Shown piece by piece: positions 1 through 10,647 of a stretch of DNA of 64,000 nucleotides. Positions within the stretch are counted from its first letter, which is position 1. Each line of letters starts with the position of its first letter. Source of the DNA: Haematococcus lacustris. Taxonomy: Eukaryota; Chlorophyta; Chlorophyceae; Chlamydomonadales; Haematococcaceae. Location of the stretch: the NCBI GenBank assembly GCA_030144725.1, contig JASKMD010000028.1, positions 4,759,919 to 4,823,918 on the forward strand, in the 5' to 3' direction. Below the pieces are notes generated by a model that was not told the DNA's origin, ran no database searches, and saw nothing but the letters and a program-made list of their open reading frames with translations. Made by a program: the position numbers and the translations under genes.

Positions 1-151
1 AAATCTACTGTAATAGTGACAAAGGGCTGCTGCGCTGTATATCGGTAGTACAATTGAACACTTTGAGTTTCACCCAGTAACCTGTGACATTTTGCGCGCA
101 ACATTGGTGATCATTGCGACGCGGTTGCTGTAACCTTGCCGTCAGCGCAAC

Positions 152-3100
152 ATGAAGCGAGCTGTGGCGAAAGCTTTGCTGCAGGTTGGCGGTAAGTGCA
201 GCAGCGCCGCTGCCTGGCTACGCAAAGAGGCAGTCTCAACGAGGGCTGTAAGAGGGGACCAATGCCATAATTAACAACTCTCGCAATCCGGCCCAGCTGA
301 TCATCTCGCTCGTTTAATAGCTGCGATCAAAACATCGACTCTGCTCACTAATTCTTTGCAGGGGCTGTGCAGCACAATGGTGTTTTGCCTGCTCTTCAGC
401 AGGTACGGGGCTGTGGTTTGCAGCATCAGTCCCACCCCCCTACCATCACAAAGGCCGTCGCAAGAGGGGTTGCTCATATTGATAAATTAGCGGGCTGTTT
501 GTCGCGCCGCTGCTTCAGGCTGCCAGCTTAGTTCCAGAAGGCACCCGTTGCTTGTCCAGCTCGCATCCCGAGACTCCACTCTCAAAGATCCTGCCGCCCA
601 TCGTCGCGCTCCCTCGCCAAATCATTGGCACTGCTCTGTCCCTCACGGGTGAGACAGCGTGATGTCTCGAATTGCTCCATGTGCATCCTGCACACGCACA
701 GTACCCTGGACATGCATTTGCCACAAGGCTAGAAACTGGTCCTGTGCCAGCATCACATGGCTCCAGTCCAGGTTGCAGGGGCTGTGTCCAGTCCATGTGG
801 TACTAATGTATTGCAACTGTTTCTTGTGCTTGCAGGCAAGCTTGTCTCCAGCGCAGCTAGCTCTGGTGCTGCCAAGAGTGTGGTGACTAGCTTTGCAGAG
901 GAGGTGCTGCTGAAGGAGCAGTTTGTGAAGCTCAGCGAGCTGGATGTGGCATACTGGACATACTGGCTTGCCAGCACTGGTTACACCTCCCAGGTAGCCC
1001 GGCGTGCAGCACAGCTAGACCACAAGCATCCTCATCAGCAGCAGCAACAGCAGCAGAAATACATGGCATTCGCCTGTCAGCGTTGCCACAACATGGCCAA
1101 GCAGAGCAGCAAGGAGGGTGAAGGATGGGTGACATCAACCCAAAACACTTTTTGCTTGCTCACCTCCACCACCTTCTCTTCTACCCGGCTTTGATCCAGC
1201 GTTCCTTGCCACCTGCCTTCTTGCACCACTTCTCTATCCAAACTTATCTGGCCTTCTGTGTTCTTGGCTGTAGGGGGGTTACAAGAAGCTTGCTGAGGCT
1301 GCCAAGGCAGCGTTGCCGGGGCTGGAGGCGCAGCAGGTTGCCAGCCTGGTGGAGGGCATGCACATGTGAGGTGCCACAGGGCTGATCAGGCCTAGCAGGT
1401 CCCGGGTAGACAAGCATTAGCTCTGCATGCCATGCGTCGACCTGTTGACATTTTTCGCAGCCAACCAGCAGCACACAGGCAGGGGCAAGATCAAGTAGGA
1501 AGGGAGGGAGGGAGGGTGAAGTCTGTGGTGGCTGCCGGTGTTCCAGGAGGCAAGGGGTGGCATGTTGAGGGAGCAGAGGACAGGCGAGCAGGTCAAGAGG
1601 ACACCTCAGAAGGGGCATGGGGCCCTCTCCCAAGGAGGCTGGACCCTGACAGGTCAAGCAAGAGCAGGCTGGTACAACAGGACAGGCGAGCAGGATCAGT
1701 AGGCAGGCAGCGCAGGCTAGGAGGGGCGAGGTACCCTTCACCAGGCTGCACACAGGCAAGCTGGAGGGCTGGGCCCTGACAAGGTGCAAGTCTGACAGGG
1801 TGCAGCAGCCAGCTGACCTGAGCAAGCTTGTGCCTCAACCAGCCCTCCACTGGAGGCTGAGTAGTAGCTGCCTGCATCCAGGCACCTGAGTGGCGGGCGC
1901 TACTGCAGGCCAGGCACCTCACCTTGCTGCGCATTCCTGCTGAGGGTGGGGGGCAGGGCAGGGCAGGGGAGCAGGTCAGCAGCACGCTTATGTGCAAGCA
2001 CATGACACTGCCAGCCACTGTCTGGGTGGGTCATGTGACAGCTGTGTGCCTCACCCAACCACAACTCTCAAGGGTACTCTGAGGAAAGGAGTGGCTTTCC
2101 TGAGTGGCCCCTGCCCTCCCTCCCACCCACCCTGACCACCCACCCTGACCCCTGCGGCGCCCTGCTGGTGGGACCTGGGATGGTGAGCCTGGGTGCCTGG
2201 GCTGCTGTGTGGATGCAGGGCCAAGTACACTGACAAGGCATTGCTGGACGAGGTGGCCCGCCACATCAGCGCCAACTTCACCAAGTATGAGACAGAGGAC
2301 CTCCTCAAGGTACACCCACCCCTGTCCCTCAACCCAGGCAAATCAGGTCCAACATCACTGCTGCTGCACACCACCTGCTGCTGCACACCGCCTGCAGCTG
2401 CACACACCCTCCTGCTGCCCACTGCCTGCTGCTGCTGCTGCCCATATGCCTCTGGTCTGCTGCTGCCTGCTGCAGATTCTTTCCGCCCTGCACGACTTTG
2501 GCTACTACTCCCGCGACCTGTACGACGACATCGGCGACAGCATCGCCTATGCCAACCACTACCTGGCACCCCTGAAGGCCCCCACTGACCAGGTGAGCCA
2601 GGCCCTGGGGCTGGGGCACATGCCAGCAGGCGCTGGAGACACATCAGCTGCCTTGCCCCTGTTCTTCTTTGCAAGTTTTGGCCAGGCGGCAGTTCTGGGC
2701 CAGCTCATCATGGAATGGCAGTCATTGACCAGGAAAGGCTCCCCTCTCTATATGATGATGATGGGGGGTTCACGCCGTTGTAATGGTGAGCCTGGTATGG
2801 CTGCTGTGGCCCTGCTGTGGTGATGCACCTCCCAGGTGGCCAAGGCGCTAGCCACCTACGCCAAGTTTGGGCATGAGCGCGCAGATGTGATGGTCACTTT
2901 GGCCCGGTGAGGGTTTGAACCCTGGTGGCAGCTGCTGAGCAAGCACACTGGATGCGGTGCTGGGCAGCAGAGTCCAGGTTGACCCCTGTCAGCGTGTCGC
3001 CACCAGACAATGGTCTGCGCATGTGCTGATGCCCATCTTTCACGTCCTTGTCATCACTCCTTCCGTGCTGACTATCTTCAACATCCTCCTCCTCATGCCC

Positions 3101-4374
3101 ATTGCACTGGAAATTGCAGTGTGTGGAAGCAGTAGCCATGCTTGTGTGTATGTGTACGTGGGCTTCCTGACCTTCTCTTGATGACTTCATGCCAGGCTGC
3201 ACCATGCCAGTGACGTTGGTGTGCTGCCCATGCTCGCTTTGCTGACCACAGCGGCATCAGCGAGTTGGGGCTCTCAAAGCTCAGTCAGGCGGCACGGGGC
3301 GAGGCGGTAGCCACTGCGCTGCAGGCCCTGCACACCTTCCACTTCTACCCTGAGCAGGTGATACCAGGCTGCCAGCAGACCCAGCCCTGACCCTAACCCT
3401 AACCCTAGCCTTAACCCTAGCCCTAATCCTAACCCTAACAGTAGCCTCAGCTGCCACAACCTCCTCCCCTTGATAGCTGCAGCAAGCAGGCGAGTGACCT
3501 AGTGTGCAGTGATGAGCAGGCGCAGTAAAGACTTGAGTCAAGAAGCAGGTGGACCCTTCACTTGCGTCCACCATCACTGCCTCGCAAGGCCCTCCCTGCC
3601 TGCCTGCCTGCCTGCCTCTGCCTGCAGCTTGGTCAGGGGTGTTGTCTGAGATGTCCCTTGGTTGTGTATGTTGACGCACTGCTGTGTCTGGTGTGCTTGC
3701 AGCTTGATCAGGGGGTTTTGTCTTGCCCACCCCAGGATTGGGTGAGAGGCAGGCAGCACAGTCTAGGGGCCACCCAGTGAGGTGACACCCCTGTGTTGTG
3801 TAGGTGGACGCACTGCTGTACTTCACATCAGAGGAGCCAGAGCTGTTCAGCGGGGAGCAGCTGAAGCTGGCGGACGCGGTGCGGGCCGCTGTTGAGGCGC
3901 AGACAGGCGGCAAGCTGGCCGTGTACAAGACCAACGATGATGAGGACGCAGCCCACTGGTGCGTGTGGGGCTGAGGAACCAGGGCAGGGCAGGGTGACGG
4001 CTGTTGGGAGGGGCAAGGCCAAGAGCAGTTGACTTGTGCTCGTCCTTAAACAACCTGCTCGTGCTCGATGAACGCGGTCATGCTCGTCCCTGAGTGTTGT
4101 GTGAAGCCGAGTTAGGGCAGAGGCAGTGACAGAACAGGGCAGCAGCTGCATTTACAGGTTAGATGACAGGGAGACCTTGCCTCACCCTTACACTGCATTC
4201 TAGGGGCGTGCGCAAGGTGTGCACCGTCTTGTGACTGCCTCTGCCCCGGCGCGCTCCTGCTCATGCAGGTACGGGCACCATACCGCGGCCGCTCCCGCCC
4301 ACCATGAGCTGTTTGTGTTGCGCGAGTCCCTAGTGCCTAAGGCCTACTCTCCAGCCGCCCTGCGTCCCAAGTAG
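152..4374 (+). CDS. ASA3: Mitochondrial ATP synthase associated protein ASA3
   Basis: ASA3 is a subunit of the peripheral stalk/dimer interface of the chlorophycean mitochondrial F1Fo-ATP synthase, where ASA proteins replace the usual stator. Nine exons with consistent phases give 311 residues: 152-191, 836-993, 1274-1365, 2219-2309, 2476-2592, 2836-2906, 3252-3357, 3804-3958, 4269-4374. The product matches remembered Polytomella ASA3 through most of its length; shared stretches include ISANFTK, a YxNHYLAP motif and a YAKxGHERAD motif. Known of the family: found only in chlorophycean algae. Differences seen here: the N-terminus is shorter (MKRAVAKALLQVG, basic and amphipathic, consistent with a mitochondrial presequence), and the C-terminus has about 40 extra residues rich in His and Ala. 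The ATG at 152 follows an in-frame TAA at 131, but a CAG at 143-145 could be an acceptor, so an upstream exon is possible. Intron 1 holds a TACTAAT-like branch site at 801-807. A TGTAA poly(A) signal lies at 4434. Confidence 0.93.
3388..3446. repeat. Degenerate interstitial telomere-like tract
   Basis: Runs of CCCTAA with single-base variants (CCCTAG, CCTTAA) occupy part of ASA3 intron 7. The unit is the human-type TTAGGG hexamer on the minus strand, which is the telomere type reported for some Chlamydomonadales, rather than the TTTTAGGG of Chlamydomonas. It is intronic and therefore not a chromosome end. Confidence 0.8.
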
Positions 4375-4433
4375 TCCCGCGAAGCCCTTGGCAGCGTGAA
4401 ACACTCGCTGCAGATGGGCATGCTGGTTTGTGT

Positions 4434-4438
4434 TGTAA
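4434..4438 (+). promoter_or_regulatory. Probable poly(A) signal TGTAA of ASA3
   Basis: TGTAA is the standard polyadenylation signal of volvocine algae. It lies 60 bases after the ASA3 stop codon. Confidence 0.5.
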
Positions 4439-5102
4439 GGTGTCGTGCCCTGAGTGGTGCGCGCGCGTGAAAGCAACGGTTGCGAATGCAGGCGAAGCCG
4501 CGTTGCGATCCGCATCAGCGTCAGACACTGAGACAGGCAGGAAGATGGCATGCTGCGATCAATCAGCGGTTCCAGACTCCCGCAAGATTGACACTCAATC
4601 CTGGGTGGGATCAGGTACAAGATAAAGGCCTTCATGGGGTGGGGCCAAGACCAGGGCGAAACAACGGTGCATAGCAAGCAACAGTTGCTGATCTCCAGTT
4701 GGCAGGACAACAAGAGATTGCTAGGAACAAACACACTGTACAGCCCTACAATGTTAGCCAAGTAGTTTGTGCCACGTCCAATACACAGGCCACACTCAGG
4801 ACCTTGGTAGCAGGGAGTGTGCGTTAAGTTCGTTAGAAGCGATCATTGGTGCAAAACATGTGCCTGTGTCACGGTCGCTTCATTGTGAACGAAAGTAGGA
4901 GCCGCTGTATAAGCTATTATCACCGTTAATTGACAAGGTCACAGCAAGGTTTTTGTTCCAAGTCTTAGCGGACGACAAGGCGACAACGCATCGCGTTGAA
5001 AGCGAAGCATGTTGAAGGAGCCAGGTAGTGCGCCATGTTACAGCTTTCGCACCAAGTACACCAGATTACCTGCATCTCCACCTGTCTGACCTGTTCGGTC
5101 CC
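4439..5102. other. Intergenic region between ASA3 and the coiled-coil gene
   Basis: No coding exon could be supported. The reading frame of the next gene stays open upstream of its first ATG (5103) back to a TGA at 5013, so part of 5025-5102 may be coding if a CAG at 5022-5024 is a splice acceptor. The rest should contain the promoter of the next gene, but no clear element was seen. Confidence 0.5.
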
Positions 5103-7797
5103 ATGAGCACTCACCCAGTTAGACGGGCAGACAGTGGTCTTCTTGCTGCTCCTTTTACAGTTACTGCAGCTGAGCTGGCTGCTAAGCGAGCTCAGCAAGA
5201 GCAAGTCCGGGCACACTTGCAGGCACAGGTAGGGTGCTGATGACTTTGCTCGCATCAAAACAGACAAGCTGCCATGGCTGAGAGGCCACATGCCCATGCT
5301 ACCATCTATGTGCGACCAACGAGCAGGTAGAGGCACGGCAGGCCAAGCAACAAAGCAAGAAACAGCAAGACACACACTTTGCAGCCGTTCAGCAGGTGAG
5401 AGCAGAAGAGGGAGCCGGGCAGCGTGGTGAAGCAGTCATACCCATCCACTGCTGCCAAGGAGGCTGTTGGGCCTTTGTGGTGGCTCTGACAGGTCAGCCG
5501 CTCTCCCTGTGCTTCCAGCCATGGAACTCAGCAGTGTGATGTCATCATGCAGTGGTTCATAGTCGACACCATTGCCTCAAACAAGCCTATGTAGCAGAAA
5601 CTTGTGTGGTGGAGGCTCCCTTTATGCCAGCCAACCCTGCCTCCCGCTCCTGCCACATACCTGGACCACTGCGTACTGGCCAGGCATGCAGCCTGCAGTG
5701 ATGCCCACACCACCCCATGCCAGAGCTTGTGCACACCACCCACAGGCCTGCACGGCACCATGGCTGTCTGCCCCACCTACCCAGCCAGCATGGAACCCTA
5801 CCGTTGTATCGAGCAGGCAGGCATGGGATGTGTGACAGGTGTGTGACAGGAGGTAGCAGTGGCAGTGGCATCGGCCGTCTGTAGTTGTGGCTGTGGTGTG
5901 CTCCGCCATGCTGCATGCACGCAACATCTGTGTCCATGCTGCGCCCTGCTGCATTCTCAGCCCATGCTGTCCATGATGCGGTGCCAGGCCCAGGCGGAGA
6001 GCTGGCAGGCAGAGGAGGTGCAGCAGCGCGGCCGCGTGGAGCAGCAGAAGGCTAGCTACCGCCAGGAGCTGGCCAAGCAGGTGGCTGACCTTGAAGCGCG
6101 ACGCCTAGAAGTAGGTGGTTGGGGCAGGGGCTGAGGAGGTGGGGCAACAATTTGGCAGGACAGTGCTGGACACCGGAATGGCGGTGCCCACATGGCAGCC
6201 AACAGCCCAGCAGCTGCTTGGTAGCTGCAAAGCGGCGTTTGGCAGGGCGGGCGCTCGGGGAGGGTTGGCCCACCAGGCTGCTGGTGCTCGTGACTGCCTG
6301 GCACGGTGCTGGCTCTACATTGGTGTGGCGACCAGGTGTTGGTCACACCTACTACTTCTGCTGGGCAAGACCTGTGTGATCGGAGGTACCATACCTGCAG
6401 CCGCACACACCAACCTGACTGGGTGTGGCCACCAGGTGTTGGTTGACCTCCTAGGCTAGGCCAAACTCCAAACGTCACACACACCTCAGTGCTGGGCAAA
6501 ACTTCAAAAGTCACACACACCTCAGTGCTGGGCAAAACCTGTGCTCTGGCCACCTGGTGTTGCTTTGACCTGCCTGGTAGAGCAGGGCTGGACATGTGAT
6601 CTGGCAGCATACCCGCACCCGGCATACCTGCACCCGGCATACCACTGTGCATTGCAGGACCGTGCTTTTCGGCAGCGGGGCATCACCTCCACCACCAGGT
6701 GTGTTGTTGGAGGGTGGCCCTGCCTGCCTAGCCGCCCGGCTTCCTTTGCCACCCCTTCCTGCCCCTTCATGGCTGTGCACACACAGTGGGCGTGACTCCT
6801 CCTGGAAGGTTGCTGCCATGGCTGGTTGGCTCAGAGCGATGGCCCATCAGTGATGGTTTCACGGTGCACATGACAGCCATGTGGGGCCAGCCACTCAGTC
6901 ACTTGCATTCATTTGTGCTTGCATGCTCAATGCAATCCACACCAATGCAAATGCAATCCACATGCAAGCTAAGGCCTTTACATGAGCAGTCTTGTGCATG
7001 GGGAAGTGACATGCCGTACTTCAAGGTAACACTTGATCATGGTTTGGGTAAGGATGTCAGCCTCATTGAGTGTACACATGAGGTGCTCACAGGACCCCTT
7101 GCGGTCACACCATCACACCATCACACTGGATTTAATCACGCATGTGAGCCCCTCGTACTAATGACAGCCGGACATCACATACCTTACTGGCTGTTCATCG
7201 CTTTGACAGTCTGCCAGATGAGGTTGCTTCTCACTCTTGCAGCTGCACAGCAGTTTGAGGCGCCCTCCCACGCTCATGGTCCCTCACCATGGCCATGGGG
7301 CCCATGGCTGCTAGCCCTTGACGCTAGAACCCAGACCGTCACCCAAGCAAGGCAGCAAGGATCCGACCCATGACATGTGTGAAAGACGAGTGCTGTGTTG
7401 CCAACAAACCTATGCCATGTGGCAATGACGGTGGTGATGATGGTGATGGTGATAATGCAGCTGGTGATGACAGTGATGATGGTGATGGTGGTGGCAGCTG
7501 TGCAAGGGGCCACTACGCAAGGGGCTGTAGGTAGCCATACCATGCGGGCTGATATCAATGGATGGCTTCGACAGTGAGGGGTGACAATGGTCATCATGGC
7601 AGCAGGGCAGGGGCTGCACAGAGTGTCACACCCAGGTCACACATGGCGGCTGCAGGTCCGCCGGCGATGACCTGCCGTACAATGTGGTGGAGACCCCGGT
7701 GCTTTCCCCACTGGGGGTTAGGATCCAAAGCGTGGCAGTGCCCAAGGAGGGGCTGGCTGCCAACCGGCGGAAACGCTCACAGTACTTTATCCAGTAA
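5103..7797 (+). CDS. Small coiled-coil protein, function unknown
   Basis: Five exons join in frame: 5103-5228, 5327-5395, 5988-6110, 6658-6698 and 7656-7797, giving about 166 residues from the ATG at 5103. The first exons are rich in Gln, Ala, Glu, Lys and Arg with heptad-like spacing (AAKRAQQEQVRAHLQAQ; SYRQELAKQVADLEARR), so a coiled coil is predicted. The C-terminus is basic (NRRKRSQYFIQ) after a short conserved-looking VVETPVLSPLG stretch. I do not recognise the family. The composition resembles algal basal-body or flagellar coiled-coil proteins, but that is a guess. The start is uncertain because the frame is open further upstream. Exon 3 could equally begin at 5994, using the next in-frame CAG. 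The join is supported by GT/AG borders and matching phases only. Confidence 0.55.
7430..7500. repeat. GATGGT-rich simple repeat
   Basis: Imperfect repetition of GATGGTGAT within the last intron of the coiled-coil gene. The apparent His-rich and Met-rich frames across it are not genes. Confidence 0.7.
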
Positions 7798-8569
7798 ACC
7801 CTACAACCACCTCAACTGCAAGTCAGCTAGGCCTGGGGTGTTCCCCCTATAGGTCGGACTGGCGCCCTGACCAGATCTGATGCAGGGGAGTGGGAGACGT
7901 CGGCATGATCAAGCATGCTGTTGCATGCAATGTCGCAGGCTCCTGCTCATGGGCGGTCTTGCAGCCGCTGGCTTGCAGCCAGTCTATATATTCCTTGCCC
8001 TTGACGGGCAGGCTGGTTGGTTGATGATGCCATCAGTCATTAGGTTGCTTGGACGCCCTCCCGCTCTAGGGGACTGGGACCTTCTGCAACGCTCATCACA
8101 GCTCATCGCATGGCAGTGCAAAACGCGTGCCACAAGTTGTGCGCATGTATGCCGGCTGTAGGTCTGATTACCCAGCAACATTGTATGCATGTATATTTCC
8201 AGTGACGTGAGTATGTGCTGTCATTTGGCAACCTTTGTTGGAGACAGCTGGTCACAGCATTGCTAGGCACTGCACATGCATAGACAGACTCTGAAAGGCC
8301 CTACTTCTTACTGCAAAGCCTTTAGAGACTTATGGCTGTGGCTGGTGCAAACCTTTAAATCTCCACAGCCACTAACTTCGTCATTGTTATACCTATTGCT
8401 GCTGTTCCGAATGCCAGGACCTCCATCTTGCTGCAATAGACCGCAAGCCGCTGGAGCGACTAAGCAGCGGCGCAGTGGTTGCATGGATGACTGCAAACAA
8501 ACAAAACTGACAACTTTCTAATATTTGTGGCGGCTTAGCGTAGCTGTTCCCTATGGCTCAAAAAGATGA
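7798..8569. other. Intergenic region, nothing coding seen
   Basis: This stretch holds the 3' end of the coiled-coil gene and the approach to the Fanzor-like remnant. No splice-consistent exon, tandem repeat or terminal inverted repeat could be supported. Confidence 0.5.
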
Positions 8570-9856
8570 ACCGTGCCAAAGCTAGTGCCGGAGGACTCAG
8601 ACAGTGACATTTTGGACCGCGACGAGGCACTACAGCCGGACCTCACCGAAGCGGAGCGCAAGAGAAAGGTTTTCGGAGAAGCACGCGCCGCCCGCGATAG
8701 GGACAACACATACCACGGCAGGAAGTGTAAGCTAGCCCACCTCATCGACCACCTCCCGCCAGAGCTTTGGGATGCCTTCCTGGCCGACGCTGTGCAGCCA
8801 CGAGTGGAGGCCTGCAGCGAGCGGGCGGTGCTCGCCAGCCTGCTGTTGGGCTTACTCGTGCGCGGCTTGTTTACCATTCTCGTAGCCGACCCGCTCGGCC
8901 TGCACGACCAGCCCGTGTACACAGACATCCCAGTCTCCCAGGCAGCCATCCCAGACCTGAGCTGCAGGAACCTGTTCCTACAGCTGGTCCGGGGCTTGCC
9001 CGGAAACGGCGCGAACACTCGGCCAAACGCGGCAGTGGCTGCCGTGCTGGCAGCGCACCCTGACCTTCGCGCCCGCCTCGCAGCATTCCCTCGCCACCCC
9101 TCAGACACCAACATGGTGGACCACGTCGGCAAGCAGCTGGAGACAGCTTTCAGCAACATGCTTACGCTGCTCTTCGCTGGCAGGCTCAAGAAGTCAGTGT
9201 CCCTGGCTGGGGCTAAGGTCCTGGTGGGCACTGAGGAACACCGGCGCAGATTTGGATTCTGGGGGCTGGGTGGTGGGCAGCTGCCAGCCTGGTCAAAGCG
9301 GGAGTGCACCTACGTGCGCCGCATGGTGTTGGAGGAGGGTGGGGTGGTGCCGACTGCAGCCATGCAGGCTGAGGTGGCATTGCAGCGGGGCCTGCTGGGG
9401 CTTGAGGAGGGGGAGCTGGTGAATGATGACTGGGTGGAGGATCCAGCCAACCGGGGCCGGCTGCTGCGCCATGCGGTGCACACTACCAGAGAGATGGAGG
9501 CAACCATGGCAGCCTGGCAGCTGGATATGGTGCCATGGCAGCAGGCTGAGCTCACAAACCCCGGGCTGCTGCCTAGGCCGCCCCGCCCCCCCACACCACG
9601 CAACATATCCCACATGACATGGCACATGGGTTGACTTCATGCATCTTCTACACCCATGTGCAGGTTCTATGACCGGGACATTTCAGCCGCGCTGAACATC
9701 CGCCGCTGTGCAGTCGGCCCAGGCCCACGTCCCACTGAGCTGTGCTACTGGGATGGCCGCACAGCCATGCCAAAGCCCGGCAGGCTAGGCCAGGAGTGGG
9801 TGTACGTGCGTGACAAGGCCCCGTTGCGTAATTGGCGGCGCAAGTGGCGGCAATAG
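8570..9856 (+). mobile_element. Fanzor/TnpB-like element remnant (copy 1)
   Basis: An open frame from 8570 to 9634 encodes an Asp/Glu/Arg-rich N-terminus and a long helical region without ATG near its start (the frame opens straight after a TGA at 8567). A second exon, 9664-9856, begins after ATGTGCAG and encodes FYDRDISAALNI, which fits the RuvC-III motif of TnpB and its eukaryotic Fanzor relatives, followed by a basic tail ending WRRKWRQ. The middle of a full nuclease (RuvC-I, RuvC-II and zinc-ribbon) is not seen, so this looks internally deleted and 5' truncated. How the two parts are spliced is unclear; a GTGAAT donor near 9419 is one candidate. Known: Fanzor proteins are RNA-guided DNA nucleases carried by eukaryotic transposons. 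The tail differs from copies 2-4, so it belongs to a separate subfamily. Confidence 0.6.
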
Positions 9857-10647
9857 CCAGCTACAGCAAGACAATCCAAGAAAACAAGATACCAAACCCC
9901 TCACAAAGGGGATGTGTGTGAGTAAGAGCTATTGAGTAGGGTAGAGCTCTTGCTAGTAGTAGACCTGGAGGCACACACACCAGAAGGCTGAGCTGAAGTG
10001 GGCACTAGGCACACTGTCAATAGCCTTTACAATAATGATCAGTCAGCCTGTATTTGATTACAACTAATGCATTATTTTGGTGTTGCATGAGGGCTGTATT
10101 AAAACCTGCATGGATGATATGGTAAGGGTTCTCCGAATATGGTGAGGGTCCTTGACCCAGACTTTACCGACCTAGGACACTGCAGCCGAGCGTATCTTGC
10201 GCCCATAAGACCTACAGGCAGACATCGACTGAACTACATAGTACAAAATGATCACAATAGACCACAAAGAGCGCATCGCGGACTCTGCTTCAAAGTTCGC
10301 TGCTCAATATCACGAGCGGGTAGACAAGCAATGCTCCTGCAAGGGAAAGGGCCCCAACAACCCTTCAAAGCTCGCACTCACCTAGTCTTCCTCTAAACTG
10401 CAGGAAGCTGTGATAATTCAGCTTCAGACAGCTGTGTTGGCTCAGTACTCGAGCGTGAAAAGCAACATGACTCACATTAAGCAATGTATGGCAGCAATGG
10501 CGCAAGGGCTGCAGTCAGATGTGCTATACCCAGGTGCAGTCAGATGTGCTATACCCAGGCTGCAGTCAGATGTGCTATACCCAGGTGAAGCTGGTCTAAT
10601 CTACAGCTGACATATGATATTTTCTCCGGAGTATTGTTGCTCTTCCA
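9857..10647. other. Intergenic region with possible upstream exons of the IQ gene
   Basis: Just after copy 1 there is a small hairpin-like run (CCCCTCAC then GGGGATG). An ATG-led frame at 10139-10396 and a CAG-led frame from 10404 rich in Gln could be 5' exons of the next gene, but no phase-consistent join could be made. A three-unit tandem repeat lies near the end. Confidence 0.4.
10510..10585. repeat. Three-unit 25-26 bp tandem repeat
   Basis: The unit TGCAGTCAGATGTGCTATAC plus CCAGG occurs three times in a row with one extra C between units two and three. Confidence 0.9.
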
